Assembly (NCBI GenBank): GCA_034670405.1 | Contig: JAXDDX010000123.1 | Span: 548,501-612,500, forward strand | Source of the DNA: Hoplostethus atlanticus | Taxonomy: Eukaryota > Chordata > Actinopteri > Trachichthyiformes > Trachichthyidae | Length of the DNA: 64,000 nt | Direction: 5' to 3' | Part shown: in pieces, positions 61,701 through 64,000 of the stretch | Position numbering within the stretch: the first letter of the stretch is position 1 | How the letters are laid out: every line of letters starts with the position of its first letter | Translations under genes and position numbers: made by a program | Notes under the pieces: model-generated | Told to the model about the DNA's origin: nothing | Seen by the model: the letters and a program-made list of their open reading frames with translations, nothing else | Database searches by the model: none

Positions 61701-64000
61701 GCACTATGTATGCCCCTTAGAACAAGCAGGGATACAGGAAAGCATGTGGCTTTTGATCCTGCTTTCCTTCTGTTGTCTTTCATCTGACCTATCCTCCAAA
61801 ATTGTCACTAGAACCCAAGCAGAAGACAGAGCAGGGATCTGCTAATCTAACCCTCAAGGGCTGCAGTGCTTCCCTTGTTCACTTCCACTTTTTGAATGCA
61901 CGTGCAACATTTTTAGTCATTAACTTGCAGAGGACCGCGGCTTAAACGGTCCTCAAACATTCGGTACACTGTTGACCAAGCGGCCGCAAAAAACACGACT
62001 TGCATGTAGGATTTGATTCTAACATATTTTGTTATGCTCAAACACCCTTTTCCATGGGTAAACTTTGCTGAATCTTTGAAGAGGTGCCAGGTTAGCTACT
62101 GTATCAGCTCCATATCCTTGCCCTAAGAGATAAAGAGCACGTCTTCCTTGGTCCCTGCATGGAGAACATGTCAGCGAATTATACACTGTGAACAACTGAT
62201 TGAGGCTATGAAGAGGAGGGCATACCAAAAGATAATATGTTTGGTTTGGAGCCGATCCGCTGAACATACATTTTTCTCCCACATAAATTTCCCTGGTCCG
62301 CCCTCCACAGCGGTGTATTCCCCCCAACACAGTAGCAGCCCACTTTAATTCTCTGGATTCAGCATTTCGACTATATAAATATCATCCCTCTCACCTAAGG
62401 GTAGCATTTATAATCAGAAATGTGAGTTTATATGTACAGTAAATGATGCATTTTAAAGTTTTAGTGTTTCCAAACCACAAGCCTGTGGTGACTTAACTAG
62501 TTAGGGAGTATCCACCTCTGGGTAGTTATGGCTCAAAGACAGAGGCTAGATTCCAGTTGAATGGACAGGCCTGTGAAACAAACCATGACATTTGGCAGGT
62601 TGAGTAACAATAAAATTAAATCCCTAAAATTAAGTGCAGCAGTGCTTGAAACTTTATCTCTGAAGTTTAAGTTTTGACAGCATTAGCAAGTTTTTGCATC
62701 CAATTGTTTTGTCCATCGTGGCAACAGCAGAGACGCTGTATTCCTGGTGATTTATCTTATACATATAAAAAGGGGCTTTTATTCTCAAATGTAACAGTCT
62801 AGAAAGGCTATTATGCCAGTCTTCCACATCGATTTTAAGGCAACCTCTCCACTTCCTAGGTAACAACAAGGTATTCATATGATAATAATCATAATATGTC
62901 AAGTATCTCCAGCCATCAGAGATGCTAGTCTCAGTTTAATGATTCTGGGAAATTGAGGATTACCCTGGATATGAGAGCAAGCCTACAGTTTTCATATAGT
63001 GTGGGAGGTTGCAGGGCTCTGTATTAGTAATCACAAGGGAGAGCCGAGAGGTGGGAGAGAAAATCTGCTTCTTCTCTTCTCTCATTCATCATAGCAGTCC
63101 TCTGGTGAGGAAACATGGCAAATGGCCAAATGAATGCACTTCATAAAGCGCAAATGTCTTCTCTGATGTGCCTCTCACTGAGGATCTGGAGAGAGGGGGA
63201 AAGATTTCCACAGATATATTATTGTCAAACTCTGCTGCCCCCCGCTTCCAAGTGTTATTATGATATTGTAGGAGATTTTACAATAAGATTTGGGGACTTC
63301 ACTCAAGCAGTTACCATAACAATGTTACAATGATGGCAGCAGTTCTCAATAGCGTCTCAAACTGAATGAAGCATATTGTCAGACTAGATGATAAGTTTTC
63401 TAAAGAAGCCCTCTTTTTATTGTTCTACAGTGCTATAGCTTACAAAGTCTTGTCTTTAAATGTAAAGTAAATTTTCACTATTTAGATAATAGTGAATATG
63501 ATGAGACGGCATGTCATATGAGATATGTTAGTGGAACCAGTACAAGATGGGCAGTACCACAGGGAGGTGCTATGGATCTGTATCCCCTATTACATGCAGT
63601 ACTCTTAATACACAAATTACCAAATTTGTAATACCCCTTTAAACATCTGCCAGATCAGTTTTACCGTTCACATTTTGATGCATAGATTTTACAAAAAAAT
63701 AACCATATATAATGTATAAGAATTATTCAGAAACTTGAAAACCTTTTAGTTTATATTGTACAATCGTATGGCATAATGTCCAGAAAAGGCAGATTTCAGT
63801 CAGACATGGATCTTATCTATAAGTTTGTCTTTTTGTAGAAAAGAATGACTTTAGAAATCAGGATAATTCAATGACAGATAATAACACTTAATAACACTTA
63901 AATGGTTGTTAAAGTATTCCTATAAATGCCTTCCCTTTTTATCTTGGGTACCTTACCATGTGAATTTATAAATAATAAATAAGAAGATAAATAAGACTGT

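Larger units (their letters stand above)
51611..64000. other. Gene-poor right part of the window
   Basis: No gene can be supported. Open frames at 54012-54536 (+), 56612-57205 (+) and 60248-60613 (-) lack recognisable domains, conserved motifs or flanking exons. The sequence holds scattered poly(A)/poly(T) runs, CT and GT microsatellites, a GC-richer stretch at about 60950-61260, and possible non-coding conserved blocks. Confidence 0.55.

Overview
The window is vertebrate nuclear DNA from a ray-finned fish, most likely a teleost. It has spliced genes with GT-AG introns, a low gene density, many (CA/GT)n and (CT/GA)n microsatellites, LINE remnants, and a gene for the salmon-type GnRH decapeptide ([10 protein letters not shown]), whose gene gnrh3 is a fish GnRH paralogue. 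Two genes can be named with confidence, both on the + strand.

Region 1-5.8 kb is non-coding. It holds a 5'-truncated L1-clade retrotransposon copy with a perfect 13-bp target-site duplication, plus simple repeats. Region 5.8-16.7 kb is ptpre (receptor-type protein tyrosine phosphatase epsilon). Nineteen coding exons join in a fully consistent phase into a 680-residue protein: short glycosylated ectodomain, one membrane helix, active D1 phosphatase domain, regulatory D2 domain, and a C-terminal tyrosine. A small exon in the second intron can encode the alternative N-terminus of the cytosolic isoform. The 3'UTR probably ends near 16.69 kb.

Region 16.9-18.27 kb is gnrh3. It has a TATA promoter carrying a perfect OTX/bicoid-type palindrome, a non-coding first exon, three coding exons for a 90-residue prepro-hormone, and a poly(A) signal. 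Only about 250 bp separate the ptpre poly(A) signal from the gnrh3 TATA box. This mirrors the known GNRH2-PTPRA linkage and points to an ancient paired locus.

Region 18.3-64 kb is gene-poor. One further + strand transcription unit is supported at its 3' end: an internal exon at 37.84-38.00 kb and a terminal exon at 39.32-39.94 kb, phase-compatible and followed by a poly(A) signal. I do not recognise the product. The rest is microsatellites, C-rich tracts able to form quadruplexes, and several AT-rich blocks dense in homeodomain, SOX and POU-like motifs. Those blocks look like conserved non-coding elements of a developmental regulatory landscape. No CRISPR array, rRNA, tRNA or bacterial-type feature was seen.
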